NCBI GenBank assembly: GCA_003224995.1
Contig: QIAI01000482.1
Span: 1 to 5,999, forward strand
Source of the DNA: Acidobacteriota bacterium
Lineage (GTDB): Bacteria; Acidobacteriota; Terriglobia; Terriglobales; Acidobacteriaceae
DNA length: 5,999 nt
Direction: 5' to 3'
Shown here: piece after piece, positions 5,869-5,999 of the stretch
Position numbering within the stretch: the first letter of the stretch is position 1
How the letters are laid out: every line of letters begins with the position of its first letter
Program-made: the position numbers and the translations under genes
Notes under the pieces: model-generated
What the model was told of the DNA's origin: nothing
The model's input: the letters and a program-made list of their open reading frames with translations, nothing else
Database searches by the model: none

Positions 5869-5999
5869 GCCCGGTTGGAAGCTCGCGGAGCGCCTTTTTC
5901 TCGCATCGCGATTGCGCGTCCTTTCGGTCCGCCGGCGCATCTAAGTGATTGAAGGCATTGCCCGGCAGAGTACACAGGGCCCAAAGTCATGCGGATTTT
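5869..5999. other. Right-edge stretch with no recognisable gene
   Basis: I see no RNA gene or supported coding region here. An ATG at 5989 with AGGG 9 nt upstream could begin a rightward gene, but only 11 bases of it lie inside the window. Confidence 0.4.

Noticed and set aside
5989..5999. Start of a rightward gene at the window edge
   Set aside because: Only 11 bases are available, so coding cannot be judged.

Overview
This 6 kb window looks like chromosomal DNA from a GC-rich, non-enteric bacterium. Acidobacteriota is my best guess, from the mix of a stand-alone gltB, an AKIII-like aspartate kinase, small unknown proteins and intergenic repeats made of 'CGCGAAGG' units. That assignment is inference from general impression; no rRNA or other diagnostic marker is present.

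Layout, left to right. (1) Positions 2-2032, + strand: the C-terminal ~45% of the glutamate synthase large chain (gltB), cut by the window edge, with no gltD directly behind it. (2) Positions 2099-2934, + strand: a LysR-type regulator with an intact DNA-binding domain but a broken effector domain; about 20 codons are missing and the frame shifts near 2618-2625. A perfect TATAAT sits so close to its ATG that the mRNA would be nearly leaderless. (3) Positions 2945-3340: two diverged copies of a ~180-190 bp foldback repeat, not coding. (4) Positions 3341-3567: intergenic DNA with no gene I can defend. (5) Positions 3568-3735: a 55-residue protein of unknown function behind a very strong Shine-Dalgarno sequence. 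(6) Positions 3757-3915: a compact leader with a 31-codon reading frame rich in Thr, Lys and Met codons, a strong intrinsic terminator, and an upstream segment that can pair with the terminator's 5' arm. (7) Positions 3952-5400, + strand: aspartate kinase (lysC), the committed step to Lys, Thr, Met and Ile. (8) Positions 5489-5764, - strand: a small two-helix membrane protein, convergent with lysC and with a perfect TATAAT about 100 bp upstream. (9) Positions 5869-5999: no gene recognised.

The recognisable genes are amino-acid biosynthesis genes: ammonia assimilation into glutamate, and entry into the aspartate family. The most interesting feature is the lysC leader, which has the parts of a transcription attenuator (leader peptide, antiterminator, terminator) placed so that stalling at lysine codons could favour readthrough. 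This is a sequence-based prediction only.
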